From Macrostomum hystrix (Eukaryota > Platyhelminthes > Macrostomidae): 64,000 bases of DNA. The translations under genes and the position numbers were made by a program. Below the pieces are notes generated by a model. The model searched no databases. It worked only from the letters and a program-made list of their open reading frames with translations, and was not told the origin of the DNA. Positions 1 to 12,500 of the stretch are shown here, one piece after another. Every line of letters starts with the position of its first letter. Position 1 is the first letter of the stretch. The stretch covers positions 15,680,001 to 15,744,000 of the forward strand of contig CATNEN010000038.1 in assembly GCA_950097015.1 (NCBI GenBank), written 5' to 3'.

Positions 1-290
1 TGAACGTCCTGCAGGCCGTTGCACCGGACCTCGGCCTTGTCCACCACAGGATCGTCTGCCAGACCCTGACCGCGAACTTGTTCCAGGCATTCGTTGAAGA
101 GCTGCTCCAAGCAGTCAGCAACCGCGATGACGTCAACAATGCCGAACAGTTCTGCCTCATCATGGATGGCGCTCGATTCCACAACGGAGTGCGGATTCCC
201 AAGCAATTTGCGGCTAACTGTCGCGTCGTGGTGCTGCCTCCGTACTCGCCGTTCCTTAATCCGGTAGATGCTGCGTTGCGGGGGTGGTGA
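1..290 (+). pseudogene. C-terminal fragment of a Tc1/IS630-type DDE transposase
   Basis: The frame is open from base 3, so the left part lies outside the window. It encodes the end of a DDE-superfamily transposase: a second catalytic Asp in LIMDGARFHNG and the strand-turn motif VVVLPPYSPFLNPVD near the stop. In Tc1/IS630 relatives the last motif usually reads NPIE followed by about 30 more residues. Here the acidic residue is Asp and the frame ends seven codons after it, so the C-terminus looks truncated or rearranged. The only possible starts inside the window are non-ATG, so this is a fragment. The family is assigned from these motifs only. Confidence 0.7.
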
Positions 291-890
291 ATATTTTACA
301 CTGTTTAATGTTTCCCTTTGAAAAAGCGACAAAGCCGAAGCCACAGTTCCGTTTCTGTTTATATACCGTACACAGTGGCATATTAAATCTATGGGGCGGG
401 ACTAAATGCGTGTCCGAAGGATCAAATCGATTGCACTATGGTCATACTTTTGGCCATAGACAACTTGAAAATCGGCCTGAAACGCTTGGATTTTGTCACT
501 GTGGATTAAATCGAATGCTCGAAGGATCAAATGGTCTGCAACAAGTTGTAATCATAATAAATTGAATGTTCAAAAGATTAAAAATATCACAGATGGTATT
601 GCTGAATGAAGAAATGGCTTCCTTGAGCATATTATAACAATAAGTTTTCGTTGCATAGAGTTGAGTAGATTATATTGTGCCCGCACTTACTAAACACTTC
701 GACTCCGTGTGTAATCACATTCTATTTATAGAACTTTTTCGACAATTAAAATATTTCTCGTTCGTTTTCTATTTGAGTTAACTGTCTCAAGGACCCGCGT
801 GTCCTACATGTGACGGAGTGCACACTTTTTACTATTTTACTAAAGATAGTCATTGCCTTAGCAGCATCCTGATTCGCGCTGCAATAATAA
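291..890. other. non-coding interval upstream of gene A
   Basis: AT-rich sequence with no convincing exon or repeat array. The short open frames here lack any recognisable domain. The right end leads into the TATA box of gene A. Confidence 0.5.
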
Positions 891-896
891 TATAAA
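891..896 (+). promoter_or_regulatory. TATA box, gene A
   Basis: TATAAA lies 68 bases before the ATG of gene A, so transcription would start near 920 and leave a short unspliced 5' leader. It is supported by position only. Confidence 0.5.
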
Positions 897-963
897 TTCA
901 ACAAGAATAGAAGCACAGTGAAGACAAGCGCATGCATATTTTTACTGTCATTGCGAATAACAA

Positions 964-3900
964 ATGGCGTCCGATTCAGCCCAGGCCGGCAGAGTTGCAT
1001 CAAAATTCAACAAATCCGGTGGTAGAAGCTCTGGCTGGGTCCTTCTCTTGGCCGCAGTGACCGCTGCGACTATCGCCTCTGTTGGACTATCCGGGTACAC
1101 GCTGGCATTGTATCGAGCTAAACTGGCGACGGAACCCACTAGCGAGTCGGTGAGTTCATTCGGCTGACTGTTGAGCACACGCACACAGGTGTTTAAATCT
1201 GCATGCTCTGAATTTTCCTATTTCAAGCCCTCAAAGCCACACCAAGGTACCTGAGCTCGATTCCGCGGCGAGGCCACTTTCATTTTATGCCCTTGAGTGC
1301 CAACCTCCAAGGCACAGTGAGAGTGTACACTGCCTGACGATGGGAAAGTCAGGGCAGATGTACACACCCGTGTGAGCGTATGCCTGCGTACAGTATCTGT
1401 GTGCGTGTGTGCTCAGGAGTCACCGAAACGGGCAGAATTGCCTCCTCGCTGGCTGCGGGTCTAGTGACACCAAATGTTGCCCGCAGCCCTCCTGCAATTA
1501 TTATTACTATTAGTGTTTGTTTTTAGTTGCTTTTTGCTTGTTCTTTGGTTTTGTCTGTTGTTTGTTGTTTGCTTTTTATTGCTTGTTGTCGTTGTAAATA
1601 ATAAAGGAATAGGCATAAGAGGGTTTTACTTTTAAACTCCTTAAACTTCATTTATAATCATTTGAAGCCACATATTTGAAATTAAAGAAATCAAAAACGC
1701 ATGAAAAGATTTTCAACTTTTCTACTTATTTATGTCATTTTAGTAGAATGATTTGTCTACTTCTATTAGTAATTAGCGTAAACAAACACCAGCTTTCTTT
1801 TAAAATTTCCTCTATTCAAAATTATGCTTCCAGCCTAGCGTGCACTTTGTCTTGGACACCTCGCTATTGGCCGATTGCCCAAACGCTGGCGTTCCAGTAG
1901 AGGTCTCTCAGTTGCCGTGCATGAAGTCTGAGACACTGTACTACACTAAAAGTGAGTTAGTGCCTGGCTGCGATGCTGGATTAGCGATGCTGGATTAGTG
2001 ATGCTGGATTTGTGGTGTTGGATTATCGATGCTGGATTTGTGGTGTTGGATTATCGATGCTGGATTTGTGGGGTTAGATTAGCGATGCTGGATTCGTGGG
2101 TTTGGATTATCGATGTTGGATTTGTGGGGTTTGGATTAGCGATGCTGGGATTGTGAGGTGGGATTAGCGATGCTGGTTTTTGGGGTTGGATTAGTGAAGT
2201 TAAATTCTTTATCCTGGATTAGTAAGGTTGGATTTTTGGGACCTAATTAGCTTTGGATTTAGTGAGGCTGGATTAGTAATGCTGAGGTTAGTGATGCTGA
2301 ATTAGTGATGCTGGATAAGTGATGCTGGATTAGTGATGCTGAGGTTAGTGATGCTGAATTAGTGATGCTGGATAAGTGATGCTGGATTAGTGATGCTGAG
2401 GTTAGTGATGCTGAATTAGTGATGCTGGATAAGTGATGCTGGATTAGTGATGCTGAGGTTAGTGATGCTGAATTAGTGATGCTGGATAAGTGATGCTGGA
2501 TTAGTGATGATGGATTAGTGATGCTGAGGTTAGTGATGCTGAATTAGTGATGCTGGATAAGTGATGCTGAATTAGTGATGCTGGATTAGTGATGCTGGAT
2601 TAGTGATGCTGAGGTTAGTGATGCTGAATTAGTGATGCTGGATAAGTGATGCTGGATTAGTGATGCTGAGGTTAGTGATGCTGAATTAGTGATGCTGGAT
2701 AAGTGATGCTGAATTAGTGATGCTGGATTAGTGATGCTGGATTAGTGATGCTGAGGTTAGTGATGCTGAATTAGTGATGCTGGATAAGTGATGCTGGATT
2801 AGTGATGCTGAGGTTAGTGATGCTGAATTAGTGATGCTGGATAAGTGATGCTGGATTAGTGATGATGGATTAGTGATGCTGGATTAGTGATGATGGATTA
2901 GTGATGCTAGATAAGTGGGGCTGGACTTGTTAGGCTGGATTAGTGCTGCTGAATTAGTGATGCTGGATTAGTGATGCCGGATTAGAGGGGTTTAAATAGT
3001 CGGACTGAATTATTTTGGCTGCACTATCCGTCGTTTCGCCGCACTTCACGCGCGCTGTCAATTATCCGACAGATGGCGCTCTTGGTCCAATCAAATGCCT
3101 GGACGAGATCCCGAGTTCGATTCCACAAGCTGGCCCCGGCCGATGCAGCGAGCATGCAAAAGTTTTCAATGTCAGCAGAGAGACTGGCGAAGTGGTCGTG
3201 CTCAAGGATGGAGTCTACAGAATCTATGCTCAGGTTAGTCTGGAAAAGAACACCATTTTATTAACGCCGAAAACTTGTTCTAGTACTTTTTCGTGTGACT
3301 CAATGCGTACATATAAGTTGCGAGCTGCCAGTCTACCTTGACGGATAGAATATATCGATAGACACCTAATCCATGAGGTTCCGATGTACAGCCGCAGCTA
3401 TCGCGCAGCGCTTCTAAAGTCTGTGTACAGCTGTGTCCGTGGACTGGGCCAACACCCACCCCAATTTCCACCCCAGTTTATGCTCGTACTCATTTTACAA
3501 GGAAACAAGAAAAAAATAGGAAATATAATGTCTTTCCCGAAGGACAAAAGCTGCTTTCCGTGGGTTGTGATACGAAACTATATGAAAAGATAATTAAGAA
3601 CACAGAATACACTCTGTTTTGCGCCTTACACCAATTGAACTTGCGTCATTATATAAAAGTACATCGGAAGATGCAGATTTTATGACGGGAAATGCTTCAC
3701 ATCGGCTAGCTATGGGCTACCAGTTTAGGGTGGCATGTTCAGCTATCACATTGCAGAACACTTGTCAAAATTGTAACGCGTAAACAAAATACCAGGGTAT
3801 AATGCTATCAAATATTAAACACAAGTTCACATGTACGCCTGCCAAATGCTGTTCAGTGGTACGGAAAATTAAGTACTTGTAGGTCATGCATTAAACTGTT

Positions 3901-4825
3901 CGCACAATCGTCTCTATGAACGAGTCATCATTTTTCGACTTATAATTTACCATAGACATTTTTGCCAAAAGCTTCATTTTGACTTTCAGAGGGGCAAAGC
4001 CCGCACTCACAGCCATAGACTATATGTTTATTATGGAATCTATGGTCCTCCTTGCTTTGTCTCACTTCTCTAATGGGAATATTGCCAGATTGCCAGATTA
4101 GAAAGCTTATATAGAATAAATATAAGCACCTCAATTTAGTTTATTCGCCAGTTGGATTGGCCCATAGACCAGACAAATTTCTTTATTTGGCCGTTGAAAT
4201 TTATCTGGTCCGGTGCAAAGATTATAAATACCCATGGTAGGTATTTATAATCTTTGGTCCGGTGACAATTATCTGGCTTCAACTGTGAAGCCAGAATAAA
4301 TACCACCCACTTGTCTGACTTATCTATGGCCGAAAACGTCTGCGGACATCGTTTCTTGACCTCGGTCCAAAAAACGAGTCCTCAGCTGTTCCCGGCCAAA
4401 ATAAATAAAAAAGTGGGTGATAACTTATACCTAGAGAGAGAGAGGGGACAAGACACTCGAAACAGCGTTCTTTAGTTTCTTGTGGTCCTTTTTTCTGAAC
4501 GCATGTCTATGGTCGTATGTCTATAGTGCCTCGATGCAGTTATTATGCAAAAATCATATCTGCATGGCGATTACAGATCAGCTACTATGACGCTGAGCAA
4601 AGCCCATCTGTAGCCGCTCTGCAGGTGCACTCGAGTCACAAGCACTCGTGGGTCCAGTGTCATCAGTCCATCAGCGGCCGGAGTCTGTCAAATTATTGCG
4701 TCATCAACAGTGACCGACGCTTCGGGTCGGGTAATCGAGTATCTGTCGGTATTCCAGAGGCATTCAGGACGATTGATGCAGCCAACAGTGTCACATTCTG
4801 GGGAATTGTGCGCATTTCGGATTGA
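964..4825 (+). CDS. TNF-like type II membrane ligand (gene A), four exons
   Basis: Exons at 964-1149, 1834-1951, 3073-3233 and 4577-4825 have canonical GT-AG borders and intron phases 0, 1, 0. They join into about 237 residues. Exon 1 encodes a short cytosolic tail and a membrane helix (about residues 25-50) with no signal peptide, so a type II protein. Exon 2 gives a Cys-bearing strand (HFVLDTSLLADCP). Exon 3 ends in LKDGVYRIYAQ, close to the TNF-family signature G-hydrophobic-Y-x-x-x-A-Q. Exon 4 ends GNRVSVGIP then SVTFWGIVRISD, like the last two strands of a TNF jelly roll. TNF ligands are trimeric and bind receptors on neighbouring cells; that role is inferred here. Genes B, D and E share the architecture. 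The introns hold a SINE, a minisatellite and palindromes. A C1q-like fold is the main alternative. Confidence 0.75.
1241..1517 (+). mobile_element. SINE family B, 5'-truncated copy in intron 1 of gene A
   Basis: The copy begins at the B-box region (GAGCTCGATTCC) and runs through the family body (TGCCTGCGTACAGTATCTGT) to the CGCTGGCTGCGGGTCTA block and an ATT-rich tail. It matches the full-length copy at 23812-24168. Confidence 0.8.
1961..2990. repeat. 14-bp minisatellite with 57-bp higher-order unit
   Basis: Tandem GATGCTGGATTAGT variants fill intron 2 of gene A. Four variants (one 15-mer with GAGG and three 14-mers) recur as a 57-bp block, seen by the spacing of GATGCTGAGGTTAGT at about 2278, 2335 and 2392. 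The array ends about 80 bases before exon 3. Confidence 0.95.
3374..3500 (-). mobile_element. SINE family A fragment
   Basis: Inverted 3' part of SINE family A, with the 'cagctgtgtccgtggactgg' block and the region before it. It lies in intron 3 of gene A, is diverged, and lacks the tRNA-like head. Confidence 0.65.
4217..4294. repeat. two adjacent palindromes in intron 3 of gene A
   Basis: The first is AAAGATTATAAATACC facing GGTATTTATAATCTTT around a 7-base centre (4217-4255). The second is CTGGCTTCA-ACTG-TGAAGCCAG (about 4272-4294). Both would fold into near-perfect hairpins. Their surroundings (about 4140-4400) repeat the motif CTGGTCCGGTG, suggesting a small foldback element. Confidence 0.7.
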
Positions 4826-4883
4826 ATGAAATCAGTTACAATGTTGCTCATAAACAACTGTTTAGATTATTTGCTATACTAGA

Positions 4884-5497
4884 CATGGGAGAAATAATGG
4901 GAGAGATGAGACATGGGAGACATGACGGGAGAGGTGAGACATGGGAGACATGACAGGACAGGTGAGACATGGGAGACATGACAGGACAGGTGAGACATGG
5001 GAGACATGACAGGACAGGTGAGACATGGGAGACATGACAGGACAGGTGAGACATGGGAGACATGACAGGAGAGGTGAGACGTGGGAGACATGACGGGAGA
5101 GGTGAGACGTGGGAGACATGACAGGAGAAGTGAGACATGGGAGAAATAATGGGAGAGATAAGACATGGGAGAAATAATGGGAGAGATGAGACATGAGAGA
5201 AATAATGGGAGAGATGAGACATGAGAGAAATAATGGGAGAGATGAGACATAAGAGAAATAATGGGAGAGATGAGACATGAGAGAAATAATGGGAGAGACG
5301 AGACATGAGAGAAATAATGGGAGAGATGAGACATGAGAGAAATAATGGGAGAGATGAGACATGGGAGAAATAATGGGAGAGATGAGACATGAGAGAAATA
5401 ATGGGAGAGATGAGACATGAGAGAAATAATGGGAGAGATGAGACATGAGAGAAATAATGGGAGAGATGAGACATGGGAGAAATAGTGGGAGAGATGA
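4884..5497. repeat. 28-bp minisatellite immediately 3' of gene A
   Basis: About 22 units of two 28-bp forms: one with GAGACATGACAGGACAGGT in the left half, one with GAAATAATGGGAGAGAT in the right half. It begins about 60 bases after the gene A stop. The same unit recurs at 21588-22260. Long open frames read through it are artefacts. Confidence 0.95.
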
Positions 5498-5675
5498 GAC
5501 TTGTTTAAGAGGAAAAGTTAAAAAGTTTGAATGAGTTTAGTTAAAATGTTTTAGCGCGTTTAAAAAATCATCCACTGCTGATTGGTATTTATACGGTAAT
5601 TTTTTAGATTGTGAATGAGAAATACACTGCAAATACAAGTTTTCAATTATAATTGTAATTGATTACTCCTGCATC

Positions 5676-5955
5676 TATTGGGTTGCAGATGTGCAGCCGA
5701 CAGCAAAGCCGCAGCTAATGCGCGGCACATCTGAAGGCTGCGTACAGCTGTTCAGTCCATGGACTGGGGGGACGCCACACCCACCTTCAATTATTCCAGC
5801 TGATGCTGGTACCCATTTAACAGCTGGGTGAACTGAAGCAATGCAGAGTTAAGTGTCTTGCTAAAGGGCACAAATTGTTCCAGTGGAGTCGGGAATCGAA
5901 ACCCCCGACCTTCAAGTCGTGAGTCCGACGCCCTAACCACTAGGCTACAACCTCT
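5676..5955 (-). mobile_element. SINE family A, near full length
   Basis: Reverse-strand copy with tRNA-like head (B box inside GGGGGTTTCGATTCCCGAC, A box TAGCCTAGTGG), a body with CTTTAGCAAGACACTTAACTC-like sequence, and a tail ending near GTAATCAATTAC. It closely matches the copy at 30976-31279. I could not see a clear target-site duplication. Confidence 0.85.
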
Positions 5956-6593
5956 CTTGATTAAAGCCGTACATGTAACGCTGCATACAACTGCAGGAAT
6001 TGGTAATCGACTCCTTATTATAGTAACTTATTTGTAAAATGGTTTATAACTTCGAGTCTAAGATGAATTCCTGCTATAAATGTACTTTTTCCTCCTTTGC
6101 CAGGGAAGTATAACGATTATGCTTGACCTTTCAAATATGAAAAAATAACATCTTACTAAATAACATCTTACTAAATAACATCTTCGTGCCGAAAGATTGT
6201 TCGTAGAATCCAACGGACCGCGGCAGGCATGGTTAAAAGTTATCGTAAAATAAGTTTATTACAATTGTACGATCAGCGGGTCCACGGAATTGATATATTA
6301 GTTCCAGCTGCTTCCTTGCTGACGTCAATGATAGAAATTCTTAGCTTTGGAAACCATGTGATTTGCCGTAACTTAAGTTAGATAAAATTCTGTAATAGAC
6401 AAACCTAGCTTGATACATAATCATAGATGGAAACCGGAAGACAAACAATTCAAAAATTCATTTAGTACAGGTTTTCACAATCACAGTCGCGTCACACTCT
6501 ATTGGGACTTGTGATATGACTGAAAATTGCGTGCGTCAGAGAAATTTTGCTGCCAAATTGTATAGACATCCGAAATAATGGGGAGAAAAGACA
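5956..6593. other. non-coding interval before the giant satellite
   Basis: No exon is recognisable. A 15-bp unit (AATAACATCTTACTA) is repeated two and a half times near 6146-6185. Confidence 0.5.
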
Positions 6594-9500
6594 CAGTAGA
6601 GATGAGACTGGTGAGACATGGGACAGTAGATAGATGAGACAGTGGATAGATGAGACAGTGGATAGATGAGACAGTGGATAGATGAGACAGTAGATAGATG
6701 AGACAGTAGATAGATGAGACAGTAGATAGATGAGACAGTAGATAGATGAGCCAGTAGATAGATGACACAGTGGATAGATGAGACAGTGGATAGATGAGAC
6801 AGTAGATAGATGAGCCAGTAGATAGATGAGACAGTGGATAGATGAGACAGTAGATAGATGAGACAGTGGATAGATGAGACAGTGGAGAGATGAGACAGTG
6901 GATAGATGAGACAGTAGATGGATCAGAAAGTGGATAGATGAGACAGTAGATAGATGAGACACTAGATAGATGAGACAGTGGATAGATGAGACAGTGAATA
7001 GATGAGACAGTAGATAGATGAGACAATGGATAGATGAGACAGTGGAGAGACGAGACAGCGGAGAGATGAGACAGTGGAGAGATGAGACAGTGGAGAGATG
7101 AGACAGTGGAGAGATGAGACAGTGGAGAGATGAGACAGTGGAGAGATGAGACAGTGGAGAGATGAGACAGTGGAGAGATGAGACAGTGGAGAGATGAGAC
7201 AGTGGAGAGATGAGACAGTGGAGAGATGACACAGTGGAGAGATGAGACAGTGGAGAGATGAGATAGTGGAGAGATGAGACAGTGGAGAGATGAGACAGTA
7301 GATAGATGAGACAGGTGGTGGATGAGACAGTGGAGAGATGAGACAGTGTATAGATGAGACAGTGGATAGATGAGACAGTGGAGAGATGAGACAGTGGAGA
7401 GATGAGACAGTGGAGAGATGAGACAGTGGAGAGATGAGACAGTGGAGAGATGAGACAGTGGAGAGATGAGACAGTGGAGAGATGAGACAGTGGAGAGATG
7501 AGACAGTGGAGAGATGAGACAGTGGAGAGATGAGACAGTGGAGAGATGAGACAGTGGAGAGATGAGACAGTGGAGAGATGAGACAGTGGAGAGATGACAC
7601 AGTGGAGAGATGAGACAGTGGAGAGATGAGATAGTGGAGAGATGAGACAGTGGAGAGATGAGACAGTAGATAGATGAGACAGTGGATAGATGAGACAGTG
7701 GATAGATGAGACAGTGGATAGATGAGACAGTAGATAGATGAGACAGTAGATAGATGAGACAGTAGATAGATGAGACAGTAGATAGATGAGCCAGTAGATA
7801 GATGACACAGTGGATAGATGAGACAGTGGATAGATGAGACAGTAGATAGATGAGCCAGTAGATAGATGAGACAGTGGATAGATGAGACAGTAGATAGATG
7901 AGACAGTGGATAGATGAGACAGTGGAGAGATGAGACAGTGGATAGATGAGACAGTAGATGGATCAGAAAGTGGATAGATGAGAGAGTAGATAGATGAGAC
8001 ACTAGATAGATGAGACAGTGGATAGATGAGACAGTGAATAGATGAGACAGTAGATAGATGAGACAATGGATAGATGAGACAGTGGAGAGACGAGACAGCG
8101 GAGAGATGAGACAGTGGAGAGATGAGACAGTGGAGAGATGAGACAGTGGAGAGATGAGACAGTGGAGAGATGAGACAGTGGAGAGATGAGACAGTGGAGA
8201 GATGAGACAGTGGAGAGATGAGACAGTGGAGAGATGAGACAGTGGAGAGATGAGACAGTGGAGAGATGAGACAGTGGAGAGATGACACAGTGGAGAGATG
8301 AGACAGTGGAGAGATGAGATAGTGGAGAGATGAGACAGTGGAGAGATGAGACAGTAGATAGATGAGACAGGTGGTGGATGAGACAGTGGAGAGATGAGAC
8401 AGTGGATAGATGAGACAGTGGATAGATGAGACAGTGGAGAGATGAGACAGTGGAGAGATGAGACAGTGGAGAGATGAGACAGTGGAGAGATGAGACAGTG
8501 GAGAGATGAGACAGTGGAGAGATGAGACAGTGGAGAGATGAGACAGTGGAGAGATGAGACAGTGGAGAGATGAGACAGTGGAGAGATGAGACAGTGGAGA
8601 GATGAGACAGTGGAGAGATGAGACAGTGGAGAGATGAGACAGTGGAGAGATGAGACAGTGGAGAGATGAGACAGTGGAGAGATGACACAGTGGAGAGATG
8701 AGACAGTGGAGAGATGAGATAGTGGAGAGATGAGACAGTGGAGAGATGAGACAGTAGATAGATGAGACAGGTGGTGGATGAGACAGTGGAGAGATGAGAC
8801 AGTGGATAGATGAGACAGTGGATAGATGAGACAGTGGAGAGATGAGACAGTGGAGAGATGAGACAGTGGAGAGATGAGACAGTAGATGGATGAGACAGTG
8901 GAGAGATGAGACAGTGGAGAGATGAGACAGTGGATAGATGAGAAAGTAGATAGATAACACAGTGGATAGATGAGACAGTGGATAGATGAGACAGTGGATA
9001 GATGAGACAGTGGATAGATGAGACAGTATACAGATGAGACAGTAGATAGATAAGACAGTAGATGGATGAGACAGTAGATAGATGAGACAGTAGATAGATG
9101 AGACAGTAGATAGATGAGCCAGTAGATAGATGACACAGTGGATAGATGAGACAGTGGATAGATGAGACAGTAGATAGATGAGCCAGTAGATAGATGAGAC
9201 AGTGGATAGATGAGACAGTAGATAGATGAGACAGTGGATAGATGAGACAGTGGAGAGATGAGACAGTGGATAGATGAGACAGTAGATGGATCAGAAAGTG
9301 GATAGATGAGACAGTAGATAGATGAGACACTAGATAGATGAGACAGTGGATAGATGAGACAGTGAATAGATGAGACAGTAGATAGATGAGACAATGGATA
9401 GATGAGACAGTGGAGAGACGAGACAGCGGAGAGATGAGACAGTGGAGAGATGAGACAGTGGAGAGATGAGACAGTGGAGAGATGAGACAGTGGAGAGATG

Positions 9501-12500
9501 AGACAGTGGAGAGATGAGACAGTGGAGAGATGAGACAGTGGAGAGATGAGACAGTGGAGAGATGAGACAGTGGAGAGATGAGACAGTGGAGAGATGACAC
9601 AGTGGAGAGATGAGACAGTGGAGAGATGAGATAGTGGAGAGATGAGACAGTGGAGAGATGAGACAGTAGATAGATGAGACAGGTGGTGGATGAGACAGTG
9701 GAGAGATGAGACAGTGGATAGATGAGACAGTGGATAGATGAGACAGTGGAGAGATGAGACAGTGGAGAGATGAGACAGTGGAGAGATGAGACAGTGGAGA
9801 GATGAGACAGTGGAGAGATGAGACAGTGGAGAGATGAGACAGTGGAGAGATGAGACAGTGGAGAGATGAGACAGTGGAGAGATGAGACAGTGGAGAGATG
9901 AGACAGTGGAGAGATGAGACAGTGGAGAGATGAGACAGTGGAGAGATGAGACAGTGGAGAGATGACACAGTGGAGAGATGAGACAGTGGAGAGATGAGAC
10001 AGTGGAGAGATGAGACAGTGGAGAGATGAGACAGTAGATAGATGAGACAGTGGATAGATGAGACAGTGGATAGATGAGACAGTGGATAGATGAGACAGTA
10101 GATAGATGAGACAGTAGATAGATGAGACAGTAGATAGATGAGACAGTAGATAGATGAGCCAGTAGATAGATGACACAGTGGATAGATGAGACAGTGGATA
10201 GATGAGACAGTAGATAGATGAGCCAGTAGATAGATGAGACAGTGGATAGATGAGACAGTAGATAGATGAGACAGTGGATAGATGAGACAGTGGAGAGATG
10301 AGACAGTGGATAGATGAGACAGTAGATGGATCAGAAAGTGGATAGATGAGAGAGTAGATAGATGAGACACTAGATAGATGAGACAGTGGATAGATGAGAC
10401 AGTGAATAGATGAGACAGTAGATAGATGAGACAATGGATAGATGAGACAGTGGAGAGACGAGACAGCGGAGAGATGAGACAGTGGAGAGATGAGACAGTG
10501 GAGAGATGAGACAGTGGAGAGATGAGACAGTGGAGAGATGAGACAGTGGAGAGATGAGACAGTGGAGAGATGAGACAGTGGAGAGATGAGACAGTGGAGA
10601 GATGAGACAGTGGAGAGATGAGACAGTGGAGAGATGAGACAGTGGAGAGATGACACAGTGGAGAGATGAGACAGTGGAGAGATGAGATAGTGGAGAGATG
10701 AGACAGTGGAGAGATGAGACAGTAGATAGATGAGACAGGTGGTGGATGAGACAGTGGAGAGATGAGACAGTGGATAGATGAGACAGTGGATAGATGAGAC
10801 AGTGGAGAGATGAGACAGTGGAGAGATGAGACAGTGGAGAGATGAGACAGTGGAGAGATGAGACAGTGGAGAGATGAGACAGTGGAGAGATGAGACAGTG
10901 GAGAGATGAGACAGTGGAGAGATGAGACAGTGGAGAGATGAGACAGTGGAGAGATGAGACAGTGGAGAGATGAGACAGTGGAGAGATGAGACAGTGGAGA
11001 GATGAGACAGTGGAGAGATGAGACAGTGGAGAGATGACACAGTGGAGAGATGAGACAGTGGAGAGATGAGATAGTGGAGAGATGAGACAGTGGAGAGATG
11101 AGACAGTAGATAGATGAGACAGGTGGTGGATGAGACAGTGGAGAGATGAGACAGTGGATAGATGAGACAGTGGATAGATGAGACAGTGGAGAGATGAGAC
11201 AGTGGAGAGATGAGACAGTGGAGAGATGAGACAGTGGAGAGATGAGACAGTGGAGAGATGAGACAGTGGAGAGATGAGACAGTGGAGAGATGAGACAGTG
11301 GAGAGATGAGACAGTGGAGAGATGAGACAGTGGAGAGATGAGACAGTGGAGAGATGAGACAGTGGAGAGATGAGACAGTGGAGAGATGAGACAGTGGAGA
11401 GATGACACAGTGGAGAGATGAGACAGTGGAGAGATGAGACAGTGGAGAGATGAGACAGTGGAGAGATGAGACAGTAGATAGATGAGACAGTGGATAGATG
11501 AGACAGTGGATAGATGAGACAGTGGATAGATGAGACAGTAGATAGATGAGACAGTAGATAGATGAGACAGTAGATAGATGAGACAGTAGATAGATGAGCC
11601 AGTAGATAGATGACACAGTGGATAGATGAGACAGTGGATAGATGAGACAGTAGATAGATGAGCCAGTAGATAGATGAGACAGTGGATAGATGAGACAGTA
11701 GATAGATGAGACAGTGGATAGATGAGACAGTGGAGAGATGAGACAGTGGATAGATGAGACAGTAGATGGATCAGAAAGTGGATAGATGAGAGAGTAGATA
11801 GATGAGACACTAGATAGATGAGACAGTGGATAGATGAGACAGTGAATAGATGAGACAGTAGATAGATGAGACAATGGATAGATGAGACAGTGGAGAGACG
11901 AGACAGCGGAGAGATGAGACAGTGGAGAGATGAGACAGTGGAGAGATGAGACAGTGGAGAGATGAGACAGTGGAGAGATGAGACAGTGGAGAGATGAGAC
12001 AGTGGAGAGATGAGACAGTGGAGAGATGAGACAGTGGAGAGATGAGACAGTGGAGAGATGAGACAGTGGAGAGATGAGACAGTGGAGAGATGACACAGTG
12101 GAGAGATGAGACAGTGGAGAGATGAGATAGTGGAGAGATGAGACAGTGGAGAGATGAGACAGTAGATAGATGAGACAGGTGGTGGATGAGACAGTGGAGA
12201 GATGAGACAGTGGATAGATGAGACAGTGGATAGATGAGACAGTGGAGAGATGAGACAGTGGAGAGATGAGACAGTGGAGAGATGAGACAGTGGAGAGATG
12301 AGACAGTGGAGAGATGAGACAGTGGAGAGATGAGACAGTGGAGAGATGAGACAGTGGAGAGATGAGACAGTGGAGAGATGAGACAGTGGAGAGATGAGAC
12401 AGTGGAGAGATGAGACAGTGGAGAGATGAGACAGTGGAGAGATGAGACAGTGGAGAGATGAGACAGTGGAGAGATGACACAGTGGAGAGATGAGACAGTG

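Noticed and set aside
4884-5497. CRISPR-like regular array
   Set aside because: Contiguous tandem units without unique spacers, in a eukaryotic genome. The same holds for the other arrays.
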